From Lachnospiraceae bacterium (lineage in GTDB: Bacteria; Bacillota; Clostridia; Lachnospirales; Lachnospiraceae), in NCBI GenBank assembly GCA_017477805.1, contig JAFUUM010000003.1:1-9550 (forward strand): a stretch of 9,550 bases of DNA, in the 5' to 3' direction. A model generated the notes under the pieces. The model was not told the DNA's origin, ran no database searches, and saw only the letters and a program-made list of their open reading frames with translations. A program made the position numbers and the translations under genes. Positions 1 through 5,675 of this stretch are shown one piece after another (positions within the stretch are counted from its first letter, which is position 1; each line of letters opens with the position of its first letter).

Positions 1-240
1 CAATGCAAAATCATCATTCCCACTTTCCCATTCCCAAATGATGTCGTAAAGTTCCTTTCCGCTACTTTTCAGCCACTTGGTAAACGGCTTGAACAGGTTC
101 TTATCACCGCTGATGAATTTACGATTAATGTCCACCTGCAGTACCTGACCTGATTTGGAACTCAGCGAGATAATCGCAGGTTTGACGTAAAAATCAATCG
201 TCACCACGTAGTTCTGATATTCGTATATTTTCGTATCCAA
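1..240 (-). CDS. Hypothetical protein, 5' part only (TTG start)
   Basis: The first 80 codons of a gene that runs off the left edge of the window. The start is TTG at 240-238, chosen because a full SD, GGAGGTGA, lies at 252-245, five bases upstream, and the frame is open from there to the edge. The visible protein begins LDTKIYEYQNYVVTIDFYVK and continues with alternating hydrophobic strands, a basic stretch, and an aromatic and acidic segment (YDIIWEWESGNDD, about residues 64-76). I do not recognise a family and see no signal peptide or membrane segment. It follows the AAA gene on the same strand after a 183-base gap that holds a possible promoter, so it may be a separate unit or the last gene of the locus. 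Confidence 0.75.
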   Translation of the reverse strand, partial: MDTKIYEYQNYVVTIDFYVKPAIISLSSKSGQVLQVDINRKFISGDKNLFKPFTKWLKSSGKELYDIIWEWESGNDDFAL

Positions 241-244
241 GCAG

Positions 245-252
245 TCACCTCC
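245..252 (-). promoter_or_regulatory. Shine-Dalgarno deciding the TTG start of the 240-1 gene
   Basis: GGAGGTGA on the minus strand, five bases before TTG 240. It matches the anti-SD almost fully and is the main reason to call this short edge frame a gene. Confidence 0.75.
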
Positions 253-260
253 ATATCATT

Positions 261-341
261 TAATCTCCACTTATCTGCAAAAAATACGGGATAATTGTAG
301 ATTATCGAGGTTTAAGGTCGATGTTCTCCAATTATCTCCAC
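261..341 (-). repeat. Short direct repeats GTGGAGATWA in the leader of the 240-1 gene
   Basis: On the minus strand GTGGAGATAA lies at 341-332 and GTGGAGATTA at 270-261, nine of ten bases the same. Between and around them ATTATC recurs in both orientations, with GATAAT and ATTATC as 6-base arms at 290-295 and 301-306. The copies bracket the possible promoter at 294-321, so an operator is conceivable. The region is AT-rich, so chance is a real alternative. Confidence 0.3.
294..321 (-). promoter_or_regulatory. Possible sigma-A promoter for the 240-1 gene
   Basis: On the minus strand TCGACC (321-316) and TACAAT (299-294) are separated by 16 bases, matching consensus at 4/6 and 5/6. The predicted RNA would begin near 287, giving a leader of about 47 bases to the TTG start. 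Read by eye only. Confidence 0.35.
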
Positions 342-423
342 ATTTTGCACGTTCGGACCGAAAACCAGCTAATGTTTCACCGACTTCGATTGTCTCTAAT
401 ACAGTGCTTTATGTTCGGGCTCA

Positions 424-3282
424 TCAGCTTGCGAACCCAACCTGTCTTTTGACCGCAGTTTTTGCATCCGCTTCGTTTGTATACGTAATATCACTTTCTT
501 CGATGGTGCTGATGCGTTCTTCGGTCAGTTCGTCCGGGCCCAGCTTCATCAGGCGGTCGGCCAGGTTTAATTCGGCTTCTTCCAGGCGCTGTCTCACGAA
601 TCTTCCGTTTCCGTAACCGTCTTTTTCATGCACGGTTTCGTAAATGCCCTTCAGCTTGTTCATGGCCGCATCCGTGATCTGCATCTTTTTGGATGAGAGC
701 ATCAGTTTTGTGATGTCGCAGAGTTCATCCACGGAGTAATCTTCAAAGGGAACGTGAAAGGCAATCCTGGATCTCATGCCCGGATTTCGGTCCAGAAACT
801 CCTTCATGGGTTCGGGATAACCGGCAAAGATCACGATAACATCGTCGCGGTGATTCTCCATCTCCTGAACGATGGTGTGGATGGCTTCGTCTCCAAAGCT
901 GCCTTTGACGTCATCACACAAGGCGTAGGCTTCATCGATGAAAAGGACTCCACCCTTCGCTTCTTTAAACTTGTTCTTAACAATGATCGCCGTGGTCCCC
1001 ACAAAAGGCCCGACAAGATCCGCGCGTCCGACCTCAACGAAGTTTCCGGAGGGCAGAATATGCTCATCCTTCAGGATCTCCGCAAAGAGCCGTGCCACCG
1101 TTGTTTTGGCGGTTCCGGGATTGCCGGTAAAAACCATGTGCAAAGAGACTTTGTCGTTGGAAAGTCCCTTCTCCATGCACATTTTGCCGAATTTATGCTT
1201 GGAAATTGCCCTATGGATGACGTTCTTCACGGAGGAGAGCCCCACCATGGCATCCAGTTCTTTTAGCGCAGTTCCGGGCTTGCGGTCTTCTTTCCCGGTT
1301 ACTTCTTCCGTTTTGCAGATATCTTCCTTAGTGATTCGGAACAGTTCCTTTTGCGAGACCTTGTCCAGCCCTTTTTTGCCGGAGAAAAGCCGCATGGACT
1401 GTTCCTTGATTGCTTCGTCGAGAAAATTACGCACGTATCTTCCGTTTCCGAAGTCATCCAGGCATCTGGCTTTTTCAAAGATGCAGCGTGCTTCCGTGAT
1501 CGCATCATCATCGGCCGTAAATCCACGCTCTTTCAGCATCATCTGAAGGATCTCTGTAAGTTCGCTTTCCGTATAATCCGGGAATTCGATCCAGTTGGGC
1601 ACTCTGCTTTTCAGGCCCTCATTCAGTTTCAGAAAATCCTTCATTTTGTCGCTGTAACCGGCCAGGATCACGATCACTTCGTCCCGTTTGTTCTCCATTT
1701 CCTGCAAAAGCGCCGTGACAGCGCTATCGCTATAGATCCCGTAGGCTTCGTCAATAAACAGGACTCCGCCTTTGGCGGCAATAAAAGCATCCCGGATCTT
1801 GTAAGAACCGATAATACCATTCAGATCATTACCACCGCACTCCACGAAAGCACCGCTCTTTAAGATTCCCTTTTCTTTGGCAATCCCCGCAAAAAGCTTC
1901 GCTACCGTGGTTTTGGCGGTTCCCGGATTTCCTGCAAAGATCATATGCATGGTCTCCGTTTTGTAGTCTTTTCCTTTGATCTTTTTTCGTTCTTTTTCCA
2001 CAAGGTCTGTGGCAATGACTGTATCGATATCTTTTTTCACGGCAGTAAGGCCGATCAGTTTCTGGAGCTTTTCATAAGAAGATGTCCCGTCTCCATCCCG
2101 GTCCAGCAGGAATGAGTCTTCCGTCTGGAGATCGTAGTTCTGAAGCTCATTTTTGCAGATGCACCAGGGGCCGAAACGGTCAAAGGCGGAAAACACGTCC
2201 GACTGGGTAAATTCGTTTCCGGAAAGGGTTTTCATGTATTCTGCTGCCTGATCTGCATATTTGGCGTACTCGGAGTTTTCGATCAGCGTTTTCATGTACT
2301 GAACCGCGTTTTTTCTGTCGATCTTTCCTTCCGTCAATTTCACGGTCATGACGTATTTTGCCAGTTTGGGAAGGATCATGTAGGAATACCCGGGACTGTC
2401 AATGTTGTAGGTGAATACGAAAAGGCAGCGGTTTCTGTATCTTTTCAGCAGTTCCACGATGTATTCGCTCATATTGACATATTCCGCGGGGTTATGACCG
2501 AACCTCTCGGAAAGATCAAAAACAACCACCCCACCGTAATTATTCTCGATCATATCTTCCAGGTGATTGCCTGTCGCCCAGGCTCCCGGCTTCACATCAG
2601 AAACCATCCCCATACGTCTGCTGGTGATCCGCCCTGCTTCGTAGAGTTCCTGCATGAGTCTGCTCGTCATGTCACGGGCAGCTTCTTTGCTTCTGGCAGA
2701 CAGAACATAATGGACCAGGTTCCCTTCGAAGGACTCTTTCTTATTGCTCTTGTTTTCTTCGATCCTTTTCAGTTCTTTGATAAAAGCTTCGTGATAAATC
2801 CCGGTTTCTGCCGGCTTTTTGTCGGGAATGATGTATTCCTCAAGCTCATAAGGGAGCTGATCCCTGGTAGCGTTTTTATAATAATCCCAGGCCCAGAGAT
2901 TTGCGGTGTCAATAATTCTGGAACGATTGATCATGTAATCCCGTCTGACGCATTCATTACAGGCGTCAATGTACTGAAACATGGTGATTTCTTCCGGCTC
3001 CGCAAGGACCTTTTTAATTCCGAAAATCTCGGTGAGGATCCCCATGATGTGATCAAAAGCCCCCTGCAGGGTGTCCTTCTGCTCATCATAGGAAAGCACC
3101 GCGTACGTTTTTGTGCCTTCTTCCCGATATGCAAAGAAGGTCACGTCATTATTCATATTTTTCACCATGTAAGTATTCATGGCCGCGAAATTACTCTCAT
3201 AGGCGTAATCCTTCAGCCGGATCGTGGCGTTTACACCAACAAGTTCATTATTTGTACGAATAAGAAACTGATAGTATCTCAT
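424..3282 (-). CDS. Tandem CbbX/SpoVK-type AAA+ ATPase, 952 aa
   Basis: A large cytoplasmic AAA+ protein with two complete modules. Module 1 (about 403-640) has Walker A GNPGTAKT at 451-458, Walker B VLFIDEAYG ending near 515, an arginine-finger candidate R560 and a GNGRYVRN sensor-2 motif near 612-619. Module 2 (about 675-925) has GNPGTAKT at 720-727, VLFIDEAYA at 779-787, R839 and GNGRFVRQ near 891-898. These motifs are typical of the CbbX/SpoVK AAA subfamily, whose members remodel protein partners using ATP. In both modules the residue before the Walker lysine is Ala, not the usual Gly. Residues 183-385 look like a third, degenerate AAA module with no Walker A and a Walker B-like GGVVVFDL. 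Residues 1-180 are not recognised. The ATG at 3282 has AAAGGAG upstream at 3298-3292. It lies 38 bases after the 4037-3321 gene and is probably co-transcribed with it. The substrate is unknown; the vWA protein of the same locus is a plausible partner. Confidence 0.9.
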   Translation of the reverse strand: MRYYQFLIRTNNELVGVNATIRLKDYAYESNFAAMNTYMVKNMNNDVTFFAYREEGTKTYAVLSYDEQKDTLQGAFDHIMGILTEIFGIKKVLAEPEEITMFQYIDACNECVRRDYMINRSRIIDTANLWAWDYYKNATRDQLPYELEEYIIPDKKPAETGIYHEAFIKELKRIEENKSNKKESFEGNLVHYVLSARSKEAARDMTSRLMQELYEAGRITSRRMGMVSDVKPGAWATGNHLEDMIENNYGGVVVFDLSERFGHNPAEYVNMSEYIVELLKRYRNRCLFVFTYNIDSPGYSYMILPKLAKYVMTVKLTEGKIDRKNAVQYMKTLIENSEYAKYADQAAEYMKTLSGNEFTQSDVFSAFDRFGPWCICKNELQNYDLQTEDSFLLDRDGDGTSSYEKLQKLIGLTAVKKDIDTVIATDLVEKERKKIKGKDYKTETMHMIFAGNPGTAKTTVAKLFAGIAKEKGILKSGAFVECGGNDLNGIIGSYKIRDAFIAAKGGVLFIDEAYGIYSDSAVTALLQEMENKRDEVIVILAGYSDKMKDFLKLNEGLKSRVPNWIEFPDYTESELTEILQMMLKERGFTADDDAITEARCIFEKARCLDDFGNGRYVRNFLDEAIKEQSMRLFSGKKGLDKVSQKELFRITKEDICKTEEVTGKEDRKPGTALKELDAMVGLSSVKNVIHRAISKHKFGKMCMEKGLSNDKVSLHMVFTGNPGTAKTTVARLFAEILKDEHILPSGNFVEVGRADLVGPFVGTTAIIVKNKFKEAKGGVLFIDEAYALCDDVKGSFGDEAIHTIVQEMENHRDDVIVIFAGYPEPMKEFLDRNPGMRSRIAFHVPFEDYSVDELCDITKLMLSSKKMQITDAAMNKLKGIYETVHEKDGYGNGRFVRQRLEEAELNLADRLMKLGPDELTEERISTIEESDITYTNEADAKTAVKRQVGFAS

Positions 3283-3290
3283 AGGCTGAC

Positions 3291-3299
3291 TCTCCTTTC
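3291..3299 (-). promoter_or_regulatory. Shine-Dalgarno of the AAA gene; unoccupied copy of the IS target motif
   Basis: The minus strand reads GAAAGGAGA, ending eight bases before ATG 3282. On the plus strand it reads TCTCCTTTC, identical to the first nine bases of the reconstructed site in which the IS110 element sits (TCTCCTTTCT). Confidence 0.75.
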
Positions 3300-3320
3300 A
3301 GGCGAAAAAACGGGCTACAT

Positions 3321-4037
3321 TTACAGAAACAGCTTGATGGGATTATCGTGGATGACCTTCATGATCAGATCCTTTTCCAGGAAAGCGTAGTCGTAAAAAC
3401 TTTTAGGTGAAATGACGCCCTTGTAGTAGGTGCCCCAGGTAATACAAGGCACTCCCATCTCATCCAATTTTCTGACGATGAGGTTCGCGAGGCCAAAGTA
3501 GGTTTCCACATCACTGCGGTAGTACAGCTTGATGTCTTCATCACCCGGGCAAGGATGCGGTTCCCGCAGATCCGCAAGATAAAGATCATCCATAGTGGGA
3601 ATGATCACAAAATCTTTGTCTCCGTATTCTTCCCGGAGTTTTTTCTCCAACTGGGCTTCATCCGCTAAGTGCCACAGGTATTTGTCAATATGGTCCCAGG
3701 AGATTTTCGCGTACTTTGCGTTATCCGGGAGGGAATCTTCGACATTGATCTCGGGGAAAGGCTCCGTATCGTCCTGCACCATGTGGAGGGCGTCGCTCAG
3801 GATGCCGTTTACCAGTTCTTCGGTCATGTGGATGTTGTTCTCGTCGTGGATGATGTAGGCGATTTCTCTTTCGTCGACGGGATCATATTCCCCAAGTCCG
3901 TACTTGCATTCAAGCGCGTCCCGGCAAAGGTCAGGAAGAAGGGGGGCCTTCTTCTCGATGTCTTCCCTGGAAATTTCTCCCAGTTTGGTTCCGAGGATCG
4001 TGTTGTTTACAAGATTCTGAGGTTCGATTCTTTTCAT
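3321..4037 (-). CDS. Hypothetical acidic protein, 238 aa
   Basis: Family not recognised. The start is ATG 4037 (MKRIEPQNLVNN), with GAGGAGA at 4051-4045 seven bases upstream. The frame stays open to 4166, but everything beyond 4050 belongs to the inserted IS, so the longer version is not real. The protein is soluble and acidic, with no signal or membrane segment. A helical N-terminal part carries many acidic residues (about 20-100). The C-terminal part (about 140-238) has alternating strands such as FVIIPTMDDLYLADL (143-157) and VPCITWGTYYKGVI. The AAA gene follows after 38 bases, so the two are probably translated from one mRNA and may work together. Before the IS arrived the upstream neighbour was the 6440-5676 gene, about 55 bases away. 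The insertion now puts about 1.6 kb of opposite-strand DNA between this gene and any upstream promoter. Confidence 0.8.
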   Translation of the reverse strand: MKRIEPQNLVNNTILGTKLGEISREDIEKKAPLLPDLCRDALECKYGLGEYDPVDEREIAYIIHDENNIHMTEELVNGILSDALHMVQDDTEPFPEINVEDSLPDNAKYAKISWDHIDKYLWHLADEAQLEKKLREEYGDKDFVIIPTMDDLYLADLREPHPCPGDEDIKLYYRSDVETYFGLANLIVRKLDEMGVPCITWGTYYKGVISPKSFYDYAFLEKDLIMKVIHDNPIKLFL

Positions 4038-4044
4038 GATTTGA

Positions 4045-4051
4045 TCTCCTC
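4045..4051 (-). promoter_or_regulatory. Hybrid Shine-Dalgarno split by the IS insertion
   Basis: The minus strand reads GAGGAGA, seven bases before ATG 4037. Bases 4045-4050 are host DNA and 4051 is the first base of the element. Removing the IS and keeping one CT core restores AAGAAAGGAGATCAAATC before the ATG. The insertion therefore replaced the 5' half of the SD but kept GGAG, so the gene may still be translatable if transcribed. Confidence 0.7.
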
Positions 4052-4052
4052 G

Positions 4053-4058
4053 TATTAT
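4053..4058 (+). promoter_or_regulatory. Left-end -10 half of the circle-junction promoter
   Basis: TATTAT lies three bases into the left end. In the integrated element no good -35 sits upstream of it. In a circular form it would lie 17 bases after TTGACT of the right end. Transcription would start near 4064-4066, at the base of the first RNA hairpin. Confidence 0.7.
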
Positions 4059-4063
4059 ATAGT

Positions 4064-4240
4064 CATACCCATTCTTTACCTTCTCTATAGGTTCGGGTAT
4101 GCTGTTGAAGATGCTGTGGATTGGTTTTTTTCTCCTACCGCATAGACGGTTATAGAAAGGCTCCAACCACAGCCTCTTTGTCCCAATGTTAATCAGTTAG
4201 ATACCGCATGACGGTTTATGTAGAACGAGGTTACATCGGC
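4064..4240 (+). ncRNA. Predicted IS110 bridge RNA with target and donor loops
   Basis: Bridge RNAs guide IS110 recombinases by pairing one loop with the target and one with the element's ends; the fold here is my own pairing by eye. The 5' hairpin is CATACCC (4064-4070) with GGGTATG (4095-4101), with inner ACCT/AGGT. In loop 1, the outer stem CTGTGGATTGG (4114-4124, A4120 bulged) pairs with CCAACCACAG (4163-4172) and is capped by ACCG/CGGT (4137-4140, 4147-4150). Its left guide TCTCCT (4131-4136) equals the host flank plus core. Its right guide AGAAAGG (4154-4160) is the reverse complement of the reconstructed target CCTTTCT. In loop 2, the outer stem ATGTTAATC (4186-4194, one T bulged) pairs with GGTTACAT (4229-4236) and is capped by ACCG/CGGT (4203-4206, 4212-4215). 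AGTTAG (4195-4200) equals right-end bases 5625-5630. ACGAG (4225-4229) is complementary to CT plus left-end CGT. The 3' end is approximate. Confidence 0.8.
4136..4230 (+). repeat. Imperfect direct repeat capping both bridge-RNA loops
   Basis: TACCGCATAGACGGTTATAG at 4136-4155 recurs as TACCGCATGACGGTTTATG at 4202-4220, with starts 66 bases apart. Each copy forms an ACCG/CGGT hairpin at the tip of one loop, consistent with the two loops having arisen by duplication or with both tips being held by the same protein. Confidence 0.75.
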
Positions 4241-4295
4241 AGAGAGCCCTGTGGATCCAGTACAGCATTAAATACTTTTAAGGAGGATCATGTGT

Positions 4296-5465
4296 ATGAT
4301 CTATGTTGGTATCGATGTTGCAAAGGATAAGCACGATTGCTGCATTCTGGGATCGGAAGCCGATAAACTCTATCCGGTTTTCACTATCCCGAATAACAAA
4401 GCTGGCTTTAATGAACTTTATGAGAAGATCTTCTCCGTGACTGATGATAGGACCGAAATAAAAGTAGGTCTTGAAGCTACCGGTCATTACTCACTCAATC
4501 TTCTCGGATCGCTCATTGATAAAGGTCTTCCCACCTGTGTTATCAACCCGTTACATACAAATCTTTACAGAAAAGGTCAAAGCCTTAGAAAGACGAAAAC
4601 GGATAAAGTCGATGCCGGTTCGATTGCTATGATGTTGATGACTGATAAGACTCTCAAGCCCTACTCAGACACATCATATCATAGCGAAGAACTTAAGTCA
4701 TTAACCCGTTACCGCTTCGACAAGGTTCAGGAACGCGCAAAGCTCAAATCATCTGTAGCTCGTCTTGTTAACATCCTTTTCCCCGAATTGGAGAAGCTCG
4801 TCCCCAGCCTTCATATAGCTTCTGTGTATGCTCTTCTCTCCGAATTCCCCGGTGCGTCATACATTGCCGATTGCCATCTTACCCGTCTCAAAAATCTCCT
4901 TGAGATAGCCTCTAAAGGCCGCTACGGACGAGATATGGCAATCACCATAAGAGATGCCGCCAGAGATTCTATAGGATCTATAATGCCGGCTAAATCAATG
5001 GAACTGAAGCACACTATCCATCTGATCGAAGTGATGACGGATGAGATTGATGAAATAGAATCATCCATCAAATCCATCATGGACACCTCCGGCTCTCCAA
5101 TCATGACAATCCCAGGAATAAACTACCGTATGGGAGCCATGATTCTTGCAGAGGTTGGTGATTTCTCCAGATTCAGTAATGCTGATCAGATACTTGCATT
5201 TGCTGGGTTATCGCCATCTACATACCAGTCAGGACAGCTCGATTCCAGTTACTCTCACATGGAAAAACGCGGATCCCGTTACTTGCGGTATGCTCTATTC
5301 AATGCCACAAAATATGTCTGCCACTGGGATGAAGAATTCGGTAAATATCTTGCTAAAAAGATAAGTGAAGGTAAACACTACAATGTTGCTGTCTCCCATG
5401 CAGCAAAGAAGCTGATACGCACCATTTACCGGATGGAACTAACAGGAGAAGCTTTCCGAAGATAA
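4296..5465 (+). CDS. IS110-family transposase (DEDD recombinase), 389 aa
   Basis: An RNA-guided recombinase of the IS110 family that excises the element as a circle and inserts it at bridge-RNA-matched sites. The N-terminal RuvC-like DEDD domain begins MIYVGIDVAKDKH, with acidic residues D7, E60 (GLEATGHY), D103 and D106 (KTDKVDAG). A helical middle part (about 130-260) follows. The C-terminal Tnp20-type domain starts at TIPGINYRMGAMILAEVGDF and includes AFAGLSPSTYQSG; S312 in YQSG is the likely catalytic serine. At 389 residues it is complete and somewhat longer than compact members such as IS621. I start it at ATG 4296 because AAGGAGG (4280-4286) then sits nine bases away. The ATG at 4290, only three bases from the SD, would add Met-Cys. 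It is transcribed against the host genes. Confidence 0.93.
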   Translation: MIYVGIDVAKDKHDCCILGSEADKLYPVFTIPNNKAGFNELYEKIFSVTDDRTEIKVGLEATGHYSLNLLGSLIDKGLPTCVINPLHTNLYRKGQSLRKTKTDKVDAGSIAMMLMTDKTLKPYSDTSYHSEELKSLTRYRFDKVQERAKLKSSVARLVNILFPELEKLVPSLHIASVYALLSEFPGASYIADCHLTRLKNLLEIASKGRYGRDMAITIRDAARDSIGSIMPAKSMELKHTIHLIEVMTDEIDEIESSIKSIMDTSGSPIMTIPGINYRMGAMILAEVGDFSRFSNADQILAFAGLSPSTYQSGQLDSSYSHMEKRGSRYLRYALFNATKYVCHWDEEFGKYLAKKISEGKHYNVAVSHAAKKLIRTIYRMELTGEAFRR

Positions 5466-5570
5466 CTCTTCAACTACATATCCTTTTCTATGGGCACCTC
5501 TTCAGATGCTCTGTTTGTCATGCGATTTTCAATGTACTGATTGAGGCTCAAGCCTGCCTCCGAGCTATCT

Positions 5571-5590
5571 AAAACATCTGATGATGTTTT
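5571..5590 (+). terminator. Hairpin after the transposase, possible terminator
   Basis: A perfect inverted repeat, AAAACATC and GATGTTTT with a TGAT loop, lies 105 bases after the transposase stop. The stem has only two GC pairs, and the T run is part of the stem. It could act as a weak terminator in either direction, or shield the circle-junction promoter from readthrough. It is AT-rich and the call is tentative. Confidence 0.4.
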
Positions 5591-5612
5591 ATTCAAAAAA
5601 ACATTTTTCTTA

Positions 5613-5631
5613 TTGACTTTTAATAGTTAGT
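5613..5631 (+). promoter_or_regulatory. Right-end -35 half of the circle-junction promoter
   Basis: TTGACT (5613-5618) is followed by 13 bases to the end of the element. Adding the CT core and the first two left-end bases gives a spacer of exactly 17 before TATTAT. In the integrated state it has no partner -10 at the right distance that I can see. Confidence 0.7.
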
Positions 5632-5639
5632 CTTTCTTA

Positions 5640-5672
5640 TCCTGGTGTGTCCCAGTGAGTCCTAATGAGTCC
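5640..5672 (-). repeat. GGA repeats at exact 10-base spacing upstream of the split gene
   Basis: On the minus strand GGA occurs at 5672, 5662, 5652 and 5642. The units are GGACTCATTA, GGACTCACTG, GGACACACCA and GGATAAGAAA. In the reconstructed pre-insertion sequence a fifth GGA, the SD itself, falls 10 bases further on. The first two units share eight of ten bases, so this may be a decayed 10-base tandem repeat. The IS cut the array at its last unit. Confidence 0.6.
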
Positions 5673-5675
5673 TGA

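Larger units (their letters stand above)
4051..5631 (+). mobile_element. Complete IS110-family insertion sequence, about 1.58 kb
   Basis: The element has a 245-base left end encoding a predicted bridge RNA, one transposase gene, and a 166-base right end. I place the ends between CT core dinucleotides at 4049-4050 and 5632-5633. Four things agree. First, the right end joined to CT and the left end gives a 17-bp-spaced TTGACT/TATTAT promoter, as known for circular IS110 intermediates. Second, the first RNA loop matches both host flanks. Third, the second loop carries AGTTAG, as in the right end, and ACGAG, complementary to core plus left end. Fourth, excision recreates a normal host SD. There are no terminal inverted repeats and no target duplication beyond the CT, as expected for IS110. 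The element lies opposite to the host operon and looks intact. Confidence 0.88.
5466..5631 (+). other. Non-coding right end of the IS110 element
   Basis: 166 bases between the transposase stop and the CT core. It holds a short hairpin AGGC-TCAA-GCCT (5544-5555), the AT-rich hairpin at 5571-5590, and the -35 half of the junction promoter. I see no reading frame worth calling. Confidence 0.7.

Noticed and set aside
2494..3390. Long plus-strand open frame opposite the AAA gene (298 aa)
   Set aside because: It is the antisense shadow of a gene with clear AAA motifs, with no SD or recognisable domain. Other plus-strand frames opposite host genes were dropped for the same reason.
4054..4059. Perfect minus-strand TATAAT just before the SD of the 4037 gene, as an outward IS promoter
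   Set aside because: Transcription would begin inside the SD and no -35 lies at the right distance. The same bases are better explained as TATTAT on the plus strand.
4038..4166. N-terminal extension of the 4037-3321 gene giving 281 aa
   Set aside because: Bases beyond 4050 belong to the IS110 left end, and a good SD sits directly before ATG 4037.
4290..4295. ATG 4290 as the transposase start
   Set aside because: It would sit only three bases from the SD. ATG 4296 gives nine bases and the typical MIYVGID beginning.
4179..5657. TGTCCCARTG shared by the IS left end (4179-4188) and host DNA beyond the right end (5648-5657) as guide or end repeat
   Set aside because: Nine of ten bases match, but the right copy lies 15 bases outside the core and the left copy overlaps the donor-loop stem. 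The TCTCCT/AGAAAGG guides explain the site better.
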